Assembly: GCF_001458295.1 (NCBI RefSeq)
Contig: NZ_CYUD01000005.1
Coordinates: 1 to 64,000 of the forward strand
DNA: 64,000 bases
Origin: Ruegeria denitrificans
GTDB lineage: Bacteria > Pseudomonadota > Alphaproteobacteria > Rhodobacterales > Rhodobacteraceae
Reading direction: 5' to 3'
A program made the position numbers and the translations under genes. The notes under the pieces were generated by a model that worked only from the letters and a program-made list of their open reading frames with translations, was not told where the DNA came from and made no database searches. This document shows, in pieces, positions 52,292-61,409 of the stretch (its first letter is position 1; every line of letters starts with the position of its first letter).

Positions 52292-55200
52292 ATGCTGTCC
52301 CAACTGATGGAAAGCTTACGCGCACGTCTTTTGACCTCGTCCACTTTGGCGCAAGAGACCAGCCGCGATGGCCAAACCCTTTTGAACAACTTTTTCCAAA
52401 GCACGGTTGTCGACGATACCCCGGCCTTTGTGCTAGCCAATGATTTCTCGCGCCTGCTGAACTTTGGCGAGATTGTCACCAACAACGCCGTCGCCGCCGT
52501 GCAGGCGCAGGGCGAAGATGTTGATATATTCAACTTTGCTTCAGGTCGGATCGAGGCAAACAATGGCCCCGAAGTTCTGGCCACTGGTGTGCAGGTCGCC
52601 GGCAGCGCCGCGGTCCGCAACTTTGGTGAGATTGCCGGAGAATTTAACGGAGTGCAGTTTGCAGGACCTGACAGCTCGGGTAGCCTGGATAACTTCAGCG
52701 GCGGTGTGATTAGCTCGGACAGTCGCGCGGTTGATATTCAGGGTCAGGGCATCGATGTGCGCAACTTTGGCGACATCATTGGCACTGGCGATCAGCGTAA
52801 CGGCACGATCTATACCAACAGCACGGCCGAGGATGTTTCGATCTCGAATTTCTCAGGTGCCACAATTGATGCCGGTGACGGCAATCAGGGTGCAGGTATC
52901 TCGTTGCAAGTCGGTGATGAGGTAGGAGACCGCGTGGAAACCGACGTGTTCAACGGCTTTGGCGCTACCATTCAGGGCCGCGGTCAGGCGGCAGCAAACA
53001 CAGGTCTGGCCGGAGACGGCATCCGCATCGACGACGGTGCCGAAGGTGCTATTCTTGAAACCGAGATCATTAACAGCGGCCTGATCTCGACCGAAAGCAA
53101 TCAGGGCACCGCCGCCGGTATCCGCATTGCCAATGGTGCGAATGCTGAAGGAGAAATCCTGAACACCTCGACCGGTGTGATCGAAGGCCCACGCAATGGT
53201 CTGTACATCGGTGAAGGCGAGCATGATCTGGACGTGCTGAACTTTGGCACCATTCAGTCTGGCAGCCGCGCAGTGAATATCGACGGCTCGGGTGTTGATC
53301 TGGTCAATGGCGGTGACATTCTGGGCACCGGCGATCAGCGCAACGGTACAATCTACGCCGACGACACCGCGTCTGATTTCTCGATCAACAACCTGGCAAC
53401 TGGCTCGATCGATGCAGGCGAAGGCAACCAAGGCGCTGGCGTTTCTCTTTCCCTGTCCGCCGAAGGCAATGGCGAGGTTGAGGTGACCAACGCTGGCTCC
53501 ATTGCAGGTCGCGGCAACGCAGGTGCAGGTCTGGGCACAGCAGGGGATGGCATTCGTCTGGAAGGTGTCCGTCAAGAGGGTGGCGGCTTTGGTCCGGCCC
53601 AGTTCACCGGCACAATCAGCAACACCGGCTCGGTTACGTCCGAGGGCGCAAATGGCACGGTTGGCGCGTTCCGCGCGGTGAACAACGTCCATTTCCAGGG
53701 CCAGTTGGTCAACGAAGAAACCGGCGTCTTTGCGGGTGGTCAGAACGGCGTCTACTTCGGAACAGGCGACCATTCGGGCGGTTCTTTCGTCAACCGCGGC
53801 ACTGTCACCTCGGACAGCCGAGCGCTGAATATCGACGGTGAAGGGCTCGAGGTCATCAACGAAGGCGACATTCTGGGCACCGGTAACCAGCGCAACGGTA
53901 CGGTCTATGCCGATGGCACCGCCGACAACTATACCTTTACCAACACCGGTCTGGTTGACGCGGGCGAAGGCAATAACGGCTCGGCCGTGTCGCTGCAAAC
54001 TGGTGATGTGTCTGGGGATGTGGTCTCGGCCGCTGTCGTGAACGAAGGCACGCTGCAAGGTCGTGGAGACGCCGCAGAGGGCAACCAGGTGGGCGACGGC
54101 TTGCGCCTGTTCACCAGCCAAGATGACGCATCCTTTGCCGGAGTTGTCGTCAACGAAGGTCTGATCGCGGGATCCGAGGACTCGGACGCTGCGGCGGGCT
54201 TGCGCGTTGATGGCGGTCTGAACCTTGTCGGTGCCGTCCTGAACGAGGGCGAAATCCGCGGCACAGTCAACGCAATCGACGCTTCGGATGCTGGTACCGT
54301 CACCATCGTCAACGACGACGAAGGCGTGATCAACGGTGATGTTCTGCTGAGCAATGGTGACGACATCTTTGTCGATCTGGGCACCACCAATGGTAACATT
54401 TTTGGCGGGGCCGGCAACGACACGTTAATTGCAGGCGACGCCGACAACATCCTGACCGGCGGGCTGGGGGATGACTTCATTGACGGTGGCGCCGGAATCA
54501 ACACGGCTGACTTCTCGGATCTGGACGTCGCTGTCGAGGTCCGTCTGGACGCCAATGGTAACGGAACCGCAACCCGTGATACCGGGTTTAACATCTCGGT
54601 TACGGACGCGGTTGTGGCGGCACCGGATCAGTTCGGCTCTAACATCGCCGATGGCGCTGGGTTTGTAGATCAGGCGGTTCAGGGCAATCTGTACTACAAT
54701 ATCCACACCAACCAGTTTCCGGCCGGTGAAATTCGCGGTCAGCTATTGGTTGACAGCGACGTGACAGAGAATGGTGTTCGCACCGTCACCCTCAGCGGTG
54801 GTCTGGACGCGGCGCAAGAGCCGGGTCCGTTGTCAAGCAGTGAAGCCACTGGTGAGGCCACCGTTGTCATCACCCAGAACCTGAATACCGGCGAGGTCAC
54901 CTATTCCAGTGAGCTGAGTGTTGTCGGCATCAGCGAGGCAGAGCTGGGCACCCCTATCCCGGGCACTGTTTCAGCGATCCATCTGCACAATGCCCCAGCG
55001 GGCGTAAATGGCCCGGTGGTACAGGACACGCTGGTCGATGCGGGTGCCACGCTGGATGTGAATGCAACCGGCGGCACCGGTGTCATCGGCCAGGACGTCA
55101 TCGAAAACCAGTTCGAAACTGACGTTCTGCAATCCATCGAAAACGTCATCGGCTCGGATGACGGCGATCTGATCATCGGCAGTGACCAGTCCAACGTGAT

Positions 55201-55495
55201 CAATGGTGGCGCAGGCGGCGATGTGATCTTGGGCGAAGGCGGCGATGACATCCTTATTGGTGGACGGGGGCGCGATACGTTCTCGTTCGGGGAAGACTTC
55301 GGCAATGACGTGATCCAGGACTTTGAGATCGGTCGTGATCAGCTGCAGTTCGGTGACCTCGGCCCAGATTTCGGAGACGCGGTGAATGTCGCGCAGGATG
55401 GCAATGACACCCTGATCACCTTTGGCAACGAAGGCTCGGTCCGTTTGGCTGGCATCAACAGCGCGGACCTGACCGAAGACGACTTTGTCGCATAA
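52292..55495 (+). CDS. Large RTX-type exoprotein with beta-helix-like repeats and a CHRD domain
   Basis: 1067-residue secreted or surface protein, counted from the ATG at 52292 that has GGAG 6 bases upstream (an ATG at 52277 lacks one). The first 690 residues consist of imperfect repeats with NFG, GTI and SGSRAVNI motifs; a larger module of about 181-184 residues occurs three times (marker GTGDQRNGTIY near 52784, 53327 and 53879). RTX nonapeptides follow (GGAGNDTLIAGDADNILTGG). A CHRD domain covers about residues 775-925 (NLYYNIHTNQFPAGEIRGQL, TVSAIHLHNAPAGVNGPVV). More RTX repeats (GGAGGDVILGEGGDDILIGG) then lead to an uncleaved type I secretion C-terminus. There is no Sec signal. The next two genes encode its probable exporter. 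Confidence 0.85.
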   Translation: MLSQLMESLRARLLTSSTLAQETSRDGQTLLNNFFQSTVVDDTPAFVLANDFSRLLNFGEIVTNNAVAAVQAQGEDVDIFNFASGRIEANNGPEVLATGVQVAGSAAVRNFGEIAGEFNGVQFAGPDSSGSLDNFSGGVISSDSRAVDIQGQGIDVRNFGDIIGTGDQRNGTIYTNSTAEDVSISNFSGATIDAGDGNQGAGISLQVGDEVGDRVETDVFNGFGATIQGRGQAAANTGLAGDGIRIDDGAEGAILETEIINSGLISTESNQGTAAGIRIANGANAEGEILNTSTGVIEGPRNGLYIGEGEHDLDVLNFGTIQSGSRAVNIDGSGVDLVNGGDILGTGDQRNGTIYADDTASDFSINNLATGSIDAGEGNQGAGVSLSLSAEGNGEVEVTNAGSIAGRGNAGAGLGTAGDGIRLEGVRQEGGGFGPAQFTGTISNTGSVTSEGANGTVGAFRAVNNVHFQGQLVNEETGVFAGGQNGVYFGTGDHSGGSFVNRGTVTSDSRALNIDGEGLEVINEGDILGTGNQRNGTVYADGTADNYTFTNTGLVDAGEGNNGSAVSLQTGDVSGDVVSAAVVNEGTLQGRGDAAEGNQVGDGLRLFTSQDDASFAGVVVNEGLIAGSEDSDAAAGLRVDGGLNLVGAVLNEGEIRGTVNAIDASDAGTVTIVNDDEGVINGDVLLSNGDDIFVDLGTTNGNIFGGAGNDTLIAGDADNILTGGLGDDFIDGGAGINTADFSDLDVAVEVRLDANGNGTATRDTGFNISVTDAVVAAPDQFGSNIADGAGFVDQAVQGNLYYNIHTNQFPAGEIRGQLLVDSDVTENGVRTVTLSGGLDAAQEPGPLSSSEATGEATVVITQNLNTGEVTYSSELSVVGISEAELGTPIPGTVSAIHLHNAPAGVNGPVVQDTLVDAGATLDVNATGGTGVIGQDVIENQFETDVLQSIENVIGSDDGDLIIGSDQSNVINGGAGGDVILGEGGDDILIGGRGRDTFSFGEDFGNDVIQDFEIGRDQLQFGDLGPDFGDAVNVAQDGNDTLITFGNEGSVRLAGINSADLTEDDFVA
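52772..53930 (+). repeat. Three copies of a 181-184-codon module in the exoprotein gene
   Basis: Sequences beginning GACATCATTGGCACTGGCGA at 52772, GACATTCTGGGCACCGGCGA at 53315 and GACATTCTGGGCACCGGTAA at 53867 mark corresponding points of three tandem modules, 543 and 552 bases apart. Divergence between copies is moderate, so the expansion is not recent. Confidence 0.8.
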
Positions 55496-55506
55496 GCGAT
55501 CCACAG

Positions 55507-55532
55507 CGGGGCGGACTTGTGCCGCCCCGTTT
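55507..55532 (+). terminator. Hairpin terminator between exoprotein and secretion genes
   Basis: CGGGGCGG (55507-55514) pairs with CCGCCCCG (55522-55529), followed by TTTG. The U-tract is short, so partial readthrough into the secretion genes is expected, giving more substrate than transporter. Confidence 0.6.
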
Positions 55533-55555
55533 GCCAAACCGGAAAGGGCTAACTG

Positions 55556-57298
55556 ATGTTCCAGAACTCCAACCCCGTCAAAACCGCCTGGGGGTCGCTG
55601 CGCAAAGGCTTTGTTGCGGTCGCGGTCTTCAGCCTGTTCCTGAACCTTCTGATGCTGGCCGGACCGCTGTACATGCTGCAGGTCTATGACCGGGTCCTGA
55701 CCAGTCAGAACATAGACACACTGGTCGCCTTGTCCGTCCTGCTGGCCGGGGTATTCATAGTCATCGCCTGCCTCGACTTGATGCGGATGCGCATTCTTGG
55801 CCGCCTGGCCGCCCGGTTTGAGCTTAGCGTCGGTGCGCCTGTCCTTGGCGCCGCCATGCGCCGTCGGGTACAGGGCGAAGCTGAGGCCGGCGAAAATCTG
55901 GTCGAAGACGTGAATGGTTTCCGCGAATTCATTTCAGGCACCACCCTAACCGCCTTTTTTGACGCACCGTGGATACCAATCTATCTGTTGGTTCTTTACG
56001 TTCTGCACCCGTTTCTGGGCCTGCTGGGTCTGGCCGGAGCCCTGACCCTGACGCTGATGGCGCTGATCAACAACGCTCGGGCGCGCACTCCGATGCAGCA
56101 AGCCGCGCAGGCGCGGGGACGCACAGATGCACTGTTCAGGATCAGCGACAAGAATGCCGAACTGGTCCATGCGCTGGGTATGAAATCCGATCTGGTACGT
56201 CGCTGGACTGCTCTGCAGACGGATGCTCACCAGCATAAAACCCGTGCTGCTGATCGGGTCGCCAGCTTTTCTGTATTGTCCAAGACCATACGCATGGGCC
56301 TGCAATCAGCTGTTTTGGGGATGGGCGCGGCGCTGGCCGTGATTGGTGAGTCCACCGCGGGTGTCATGATCGCGGCCACAATTGTCCTGGCCCGCGCGCT
56401 GGCTCCGATTGATCAGTTGATCGGGCAGTGGCGCACGTTTTTGGCCGCACGTGGATCATACCGCAAGATCAAGAAGTTGACAGAAGATTTCGCCGAAGCA
56501 CCGCCAAATCTGAACCTGCCGCGTGCGTTCAAATCTATGGATGTCCGTATCGCACAGGCAGGTCCTCCGCTTGCGATCAATGCCACCATCAGGGCGATTG
56601 ATTTCAGCCTCAAGGCCGGGGACATTCTGGCTGTGATCGGTCAAAGCGGTTCGGGCAAGACCACGCTGGGCAAAATGCTGGCAGGTATCTGGCATCCGCA
56701 ACGCGGTGAGGTCCTGCTGGACGGCAGCCCGATGTCGAAATGGAACCCCGAAGATCTGGGCAAACAGATCGGATACCTGCCGCAGGATGTCGAGCTGTTC
56801 GATGGCACGATCCGCGAAAACATTGCCCGGTTCTCAACCGCGATCGACGATGCCGAGGTCCTGCGTGTCGCGCGCGAAGCAGGGGTTCACAAACTGGTCA
56901 GTGGCCTGCCCGACGGGTACGAAACCCGCATTGGGCGCGGCTTTTTCCTGTCTGGCGGTCAGCGTCAGAGGCTCGCTTTGGCCCGTGCGCTTTATGGCGA
57001 TCCGTTTGTTCTGGTTCTGGATGAACCGAACTCGGATCTGGATGCCGAGGGTGAACAGGCCCTGCGCGATGCATTGCTAGCCGTGCAGGAACGCGGCGGG
57101 ATCGCCATTGTCATGACCCACCGCCCCGCCACGCTGCAGGCGGCAAACAAAGTGATGGTTCTGCGCAATGGTAACCAGACCCAATTCGGCGACAAACAGG
57201 ACGTTTTGAAAGTCAATCGGCGCAACGTTCTGGACAAGCCAACGCAACCGGCCCCGCGCCAGTCAGATGAAACTCAGATCATAGGAGCGGCCCTATGA
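55556..57298 (+). CDS. Type I secretion system permease/ATPase (PrtD-like)
   Basis: Inner-membrane ABC exporter of 580 residues that drives the RTX protein across both membranes. Residues about 20-320 form the membrane domain (LFLNLLMLAGPLYMLQVYDR, VLTSQNIDTLVALSVLLAGV are the PrtD-type opening). The ATPase domain has Walker A VIGQSGSGKTTLGKMLAG, signature FFLSGGQRQRLALARALYG, Walker B VLVLDEPNSDLDAEG and His in IVMTHRPATLQA. There is no N-terminal C39 peptidase domain, matching an uncleaved RTX substrate. It overlaps the fusion-protein gene by 4 bases. Confidence 0.93.
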   Translation: MFQNSNPVKTAWGSLRKGFVAVAVFSLFLNLLMLAGPLYMLQVYDRVLTSQNIDTLVALSVLLAGVFIVIACLDLMRMRILGRLAARFELSVGAPVLGAAMRRRVQGEAEAGENLVEDVNGFREFISGTTLTAFFDAPWIPIYLLVLYVLHPFLGLLGLAGALTLTLMALINNARARTPMQQAAQARGRTDALFRISDKNAELVHALGMKSDLVRRWTALQTDAHQHKTRAADRVASFSVLSKTIRMGLQSAVLGMGAALAVIGESTAGVMIAATIVLARALAPIDQLIGQWRTFLAARGSYRKIKKLTEDFAEAPPNLNLPRAFKSMDVRIAQAGPPLAINATIRAIDFSLKAGDILAVIGQSGSGKTTLGKMLAGIWHPQRGEVLLDGSPMSKWNPEDLGKQIGYLPQDVELFDGTIRENIARFSTAIDDAEVLRVAREAGVHKLVSGLPDGYETRIGRGFFLSGGQRQRLALARALYGDPFVLVLDEPNSDLDAEGEQALRDALLAVQERGGIAIVMTHRPATLQAANKVMVLRNGNQTQFGDKQDVLKVNRRNVLDKPTQPAPRQSDETQIIGAAL

Positions 57299-58665
57299 CG
57301 GACCTGGTCAAATATTCAGCCTCTCGTACTGCCGTGGGATTTCACGAGGCGCAACTAAAAGAAATTTCGAATAGCTCCTCTGGCATCGCCCGCTATGTTC
57401 TGTCCGGCCTTTTCACGCTGGCAGTTTTCGTTGGCGGCAGCGCCTACTGGGCCTTCGCTTCCAAACTGGACGGGGCCGTCGTTGCGCCCGCGTCCTTCGT
57501 CGTCGAAGGCCAACGTAAAACAGTTGAACATCTAGACGGCGGCATAATCCATTCCATTCTGGTCACAGATGGCCAGTTCGTGCAGGCGGGGCAACCTCTG
57601 GTGCAGCTCGACAGCACCGAGATCGACGTGGATCTCAGCGTGCTGGGCAACCAATTGGGCGAACTTTCCGTCCGCCGCGCACGCCTGTTGGCGCAGATGA
57701 GCGGACAGGCGCAATTCGAGGAAACCACCGCATTGGCCAGTTTTCAGGAAGGGATGGACCGCCTGCAGTGGGTATCGTCCTACCTGACCCAGAAACAGCT
57801 GTTCGACGCCGAAGCACGCGCCCGCCGGACCGAAGCGCAAATCAACGTGCAACGCATCGCGGGCCTGCGCAATCAGGTCACAGGTCTGAACGAGCAGCGC
57901 CACGCGACCCGGAACCAAATTGAAATTACCCAGGTCGAGCTGTCCAACCTGGAAAAGTTGCTGGACAAGGGTCTGGTTGCGGCGACGCGCGTCAACGCGC
58001 GGCAGATCGAGTTGGAACGGTTGGGTGGCGTCGATGCCTCGTTACGCACTCAGATCGCGCAGGCTAAGGATCAGATGCAAGAACTGGAGTTGTCCTTACT
58101 CAGTCAGCAAAAACTGCGCGATGAGGTCATCGCCGGAGAACTGGCCGTTGTTGAGGCGCAGCTTGATCTGGTCCGGCCGCAATTCGCGGGCACGCTGGCG
58201 CGGCTGAAGCGAACGCAGGTTCTGGCCCCAACCAGCGGACGTGTGGTGAATCTGGAGGTGTCGACCAATGGCGGAGTGATCCGTCCAGGTGCGCCGATCA
58301 TGGACATCGTCCCGGCCGATCAGGCGCTGATCGTCGAAGCTCGGGTCAAGACCGGTGATATTGACAAGTTGCGGATCGGTCAGACCACGCGCATTCGCCT
58401 GTCAGCCTTCGCGCAGGCGGACGTACCTGAGGCGCAAGGTCAGATATTCGACATTTCCGCCGACGCGCTTGAGGACGAGCGCACCGGCGAAGCCTATTAC
58501 AAAGCGCGGGTCAAACTGGATACTGAACAACCGCAAGACGTGGCTGCGCTGGACCTGGTGCCCGGCATGCCTGCGGACCTGTTCGTCAATACCGGTGAAC
58601 GCGCCGTCATAAGTTATTTGTCCCAACCGATCAGCGACCGGTTGGCCAAGACCTTTGTCGAGTGA
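57295..58665 (+). CDS. Type I secretion membrane fusion protein (HlyD/PrtE family)
   Basis: Periplasmic adaptor linking the ABC exporter to a TolC-like outer-membrane channel, 456 residues. One membrane helix lies near residues 34-55 (VLSGLFTLAVFVGGSAYWAF). Then the lipoyl half-motif KTVEHLDGGIIHSILVTDGQ, a long coiled-coil region (about residues 110-300) and the second half LAPTSGRVVNLEVSTNGGVI with DIVPADQALIVEARVKTGDI. The C-terminus has PGMPADLFVNTGERAVISYL, typical of the family. The outer-membrane TolC partner is not encoded here, so a shared copy elsewhere is expected. Confidence 0.93.
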   Translation: MTDLVKYSASRTAVGFHEAQLKEISNSSSGIARYVLSGLFTLAVFVGGSAYWAFASKLDGAVVAPASFVVEGQRKTVEHLDGGIIHSILVTDGQFVQAGQPLVQLDSTEIDVDLSVLGNQLGELSVRRARLLAQMSGQAQFEETTALASFQEGMDRLQWVSSYLTQKQLFDAEARARRTEAQINVQRIAGLRNQVTGLNEQRHATRNQIEITQVELSNLEKLLDKGLVAATRVNARQIELERLGGVDASLRTQIAQAKDQMQELELSLLSQQKLRDEVIAGELAVVEAQLDLVRPQFAGTLARLKRTQVLAPTSGRVVNLEVSTNGGVIRPGAPIMDIVPADQALIVEARVKTGDIDKLRIGQTTRIRLSAFAQADVPEAQGQIFDISADALEDERTGEAYYKARVKLDTEQPQDVAALDLVPGMPADLFVNTGERAVISYLSQPISDRLAKTFVE

Positions 58666-58741
58666 GTGCAAACGCCTGCGCCTGAATATTGGGCGCAGGT
58701 AATTCACATGACCGCCTTACATCGTTGCGCAGTCTGGTCCG

Positions 58742-59359
58742 TCATACACCGTAGCGTGCCATGAACATATCGACCGCCTGCAGCGCGATCTCATCAATCT
58801 CGGATTGCCGGAAAACGGTCTGAATGCCCAACGCAGCCTTGGTCCACACGCGGACCTTGCACAGCTCCGAAAATTGTTCGGCCGCGATCTGAACATCCTC
58901 AATGGCAAGCTCACCTCTTTGTACGGCCTTCTCCAGATATTCGACCATGTGGCGCTTACCGTTCTGAGGTCCGGATTTGTAAAATGCCATGCCCAATTCG
59001 GGGAACCTGTCCCGCTCGGCTACACAAATCCGAAACACCTGCTGTGCAAAGTCGGATACCAGAAAAGCGGTCAGCTGCGTCGCAGTGATCGTTAGAACCT
59101 CGCGCGCAGGTTTGGAGTCATCGATCATCGAAATGACTTTTTCAGCCATAAGCTTGCATTCGGTCTGGGCGACTTCCATGAACAGCAATCGCTTGTCAGG
59201 GAAATAGCTGTAGAGCGTCGCCTTGGACACACCCGCCGCGCGCGCGATGTCATCAACGCTCGCACCTTCGAACCCATCCGCCATGAAAACTTCTCGGGCG
59301 CCACGCAATACCTGATCGAATTTGCGGCCCGTGCGAAGGATGGCGGCGGTCTGAGGCAT
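58742..59359 (-). CDS. TetR-family transcriptional regulator
   Basis: 205-residue regulator with the N-terminal HTH ARAAGVSKATLYSYFPDKRL preceded by FMADGFEGASVDDIARA, the standard TetR pattern. The C-terminal ligand domain (TATQLTAFLVSDFAQQVFRI, CVAERDRFPELGMAFYKSG) is of the AcrR/TetR_C type. I start at the Met at 59359, which has AGGAGAG upstream, rather than 59389. It is divergent from the AEC transporter gene, and a near-perfect dyad lies between them at 59396-59407, so repression of the transporter is likely. Confidence 0.87.
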   Translation of the reverse strand: MPQTAAILRTGRKFDQVLRGAREVFMADGFEGASVDDIARAAGVSKATLYSYFPDKRLLFMEVAQTECKLMAEKVISMIDDSKPAREVLTITATQLTAFLVSDFAQQVFRICVAERDRFPELGMAFYKSGPQNGKRHMVEYLEKAVQRGELAIEDVQIAAEQFSELCKVRVWTKAALGIQTVFRQSEIDEIALQAVDMFMARYGV

Positions 59360-59395
59360 GAACTCTCCTTGGGTAGGTGTTTCCCTCAAACTATA

Positions 59396-59407
59396 AACCG
59401 ATCAGTT
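59396..59407. promoter_or_regulatory. Dyad, possible TetR-type operator
   Basis: AACCGATCAGTT is symmetric at 10 of 12 positions. It lies 37 bases before the TetR start and 135 bases before the divergent transporter start. AcrR-type regulators often use sites with a central GATC-like core. Confidence 0.45.
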
Positions 59408-59541
59408 CAGATACAACGATTCGCGTAAGACCACAGACAATCGGGCATGAATTCGGATCCGTTTTTCGTCAGATAACTATGCCTGATGGTCGTGGTCGTT
59501 CGGGGCTTGCTGCGCAGCTAAACGATGCTAACACTCTGGGC

Positions 59542-60471
59542 ATGGCCGAGATATTTCTGCGTACACTTCCATTTTTTGCGATCATCGGCCTGGGATACTG
59601 GGCCGGGCGTAGCCGCTTTTTTACCGAGGATGCGACCGCCTACCTGACAAAGTTTGTGTTCTATTTCGCACTGTCGGCGATGCTGTTCCGTTTTGCCGCC
59701 ACCCTGCCCTTTGCCGAGATTTTCAACGGCCGCTTGATGGTGGGGTATCTATTGGGCACCCTTGTCGTCTATGTTCTGGCAACCGTAGTTGCCTGGATAC
59801 GTGGTCTTGATATTCCCACAGCCGCGGTCGAGGCCCAATGCGCCGCCATCGGCAATGTCGGCTTTCTGGGACTTCCTATGTTGGCACTATTGTTGTCCGA
59901 GGCCGCGATCGGGCCGGTCATGCTGGTTCTGACAGTTGATCTAGTGGTGTTCTCGTCCCTGATCGTTGTTTTGATGAATGCGGGGCGAGATGGGCGGTTG
60001 ACCCCGGCAACCCTGCGCCTGATCGGGTTGGGTTTGTTAAAAAATCCTATGATTATATCGATTTCCGCCGGGTTATTGTGGTCGGCATTGCAGGTGCCTG
60101 TTCCGGCGGTTCTGAATGACTTTCTTACCATTTTGGGTGGGGCCGCTACGCCGGGGGCATTGTTTGCGATCGGGGCTTCTTTGGCGTCCAAATCTGCTGA
60201 GCGCATTCAGGTGGCGGCGTGGCTGAGTTTTTGCAAGTTGATCATTCACCCGGCTTGTGTGGCTGTGGCCTTGCTATGGCTGATACCTGTCGATGTCTTC
60301 TCCGCCTCGGTCGCCATTGCGGCGGCCGCACTGCCGGTGGCGGGAAATGTCTATATGCTGGCGGCCCATTACCGCGTGGCGCCACACCGGGCGTCAGCAG
60401 CGATCCTGTTGTCCACGGTAGCCAGTATCCTGACTGTTCCGGTTGTCATCGCCTGGGTTGGAACACTCTGA
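59542..60471 (+). CDS. AEC-family (auxin efflux carrier-like) transporter
   Basis: 310-residue inner-membrane transporter with about ten helices. It begins AEIFLRTLPFFAIIGLGYWA with GRSRFFTEDATAYLTKFVFY, contains AAIGNVGFLGLPMLALLLSE (the conserved N-terminal half GN-G-LG-P) and the C-terminal half with TPGALFAIGASLASK and LPVAGNVYMLAAHYRVAPH, the inverted repeat half typical of AEC proteins. Substrates in bacteria are organic anions such as malonate or malate, but this cannot be told here. I start at the ATG at 59542; upstream residues to 59377 are not membrane-like. Regulation by the divergent TetR protein is likely. Confidence 0.88.
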   Translation: MAEIFLRTLPFFAIIGLGYWAGRSRFFTEDATAYLTKFVFYFALSAMLFRFAATLPFAEIFNGRLMVGYLLGTLVVYVLATVVAWIRGLDIPTAAVEAQCAAIGNVGFLGLPMLALLLSEAAIGPVMLVLTVDLVVFSSLIVVLMNAGRDGRLTPATLRLIGLGLLKNPMIISISAGLLWSALQVPVPAVLNDFLTILGGAATPGALFAIGASLASKSAERIQVAAWLSFCKLIIHPACVAVALLWLIPVDVFSASVAIAAAALPVAGNVYMLAAHYRVAPHRASAAILLSTVASILTVPVVIAWVGTL

Positions 60472-60572
60472 TCTAGAGCGTTCAAAAAGACGCGTGCCGA
60501 AGTCGCATGGCCTTTACGCCGCGCCCTTGGATCGTTAGCCATAACGCGACCTAAAATTAAGGACACTGCCAG

Positions 60573-61406
60573 ATGGAAACCCTTTCGGAAAACGCCTGTT
60601 TTGGTGGCGTGCAGGGCGTCTACCGCCATACCTCGACCGCTTGCCAATGCGATATGACCTTCGGTCTGTTTCTACCCGCCGAGGCCAAGGACGGCCCGGT
60701 TCCAGTTCTGTGGTATCTGTCCGGCCTGACCTGCACCCATGAAAACGCCATGACCAAGGCTGGCGCGCAGGCCTGGGCGGCTGAACAAGGCATTGCCGTC
60801 GTGTTCCCCGATACCTCGCCCCGAGGGGAAGGCGTGGCCGATCACGAAGATTATGATCTGGGTCAGGGCGCCGGGTTCTATGTGAACGCGACGCAAACCC
60901 CCTGGGCACCTCATTTCAACATGTGGGACTATGTGGCCGAGGAATTACCCGCCTTCCTGGCGGAGAACTTTGCCATCGACATGGAGCGTCAGGCTATCAC
61001 CGGGCATTCGATGGGTGGCCATGGGGCGCTGACGCTGGCGATGAACCTGCCGGGGCGCTACCGCTCGGTTTCGGCCTTTGCGCCGATTTCGAACCCGACC
61101 GGCGCGGATTGGGGCCGCAAACAACTGAGAGCCTATCTGGGCGATGACGAAGCCGCGTGGACCAAGCACGACGCGTCCTTGATGATGAAAGAGGTTGGCT
61201 TCGACGGTCCGATCCTGATCGACACCGGTGCCAGTGATCAGTTCATCGACCTGCTGCGCCCTGAAGCATTGGCGGCGGCCATCGCGGAACGCCGCCAGCA
61301 GGCGACCTATCGTTTGCAGCCGGGTTATGACCACTCATATTTCTTCGTTTCGACCTTCATGGAAGACCACATCACCTTCCACGCTGAAGCGCTGTATGGG
61401 GACTGA
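60573..61406 (+). CDS. fghA: S-formylglutathione hydrolase
   Basis: Hydrolyses S-formylglutathione to formate and glutathione in formaldehyde detoxification. The 277-residue esterase-D-type protein has VLWYLSGLTCTHENAMTKAG and VVFPDTSPRGEGVADHEDYD, the nucleophile elbow AITGHSMGGHGALTLAM (Ser near residue 147), the Asp in ILIDTGASDQFIDLL and the His in PGYDHSYFFVSTF. All three catalytic residues are present. The glutathione-dependent formaldehyde dehydrogenase gene is not next to it. It is followed after 3 bases by sthA. Confidence 0.93.
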   Translation: METLSENACFGGVQGVYRHTSTACQCDMTFGLFLPAEAKDGPVPVLWYLSGLTCTHENAMTKAGAQAWAAEQGIAVVFPDTSPRGEGVADHEDYDLGQGAGFYVNATQTPWAPHFNMWDYVAEELPAFLAENFAIDMERQAITGHSMGGHGALTLAMNLPGRYRSVSAFAPISNPTGADWGRKQLRAYLGDDEAAWTKHDASLMMKEVGFDGPILIDTGASDQFIDLLRPEALAAAIAERRQQATYRLQPGYDHSYFFVSTFMEDHITFHAEALYGD

Positions 61407-61409
61407 CGG

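Noticed and set aside
52853-54121. Long minus-strand frame inside the exoprotein gene
   Set aside because: It is an antisense shadow of a GC-rich repetitive gene; its translation has no family resemblance while the plus frame has RTX, CHRD and exporter context.
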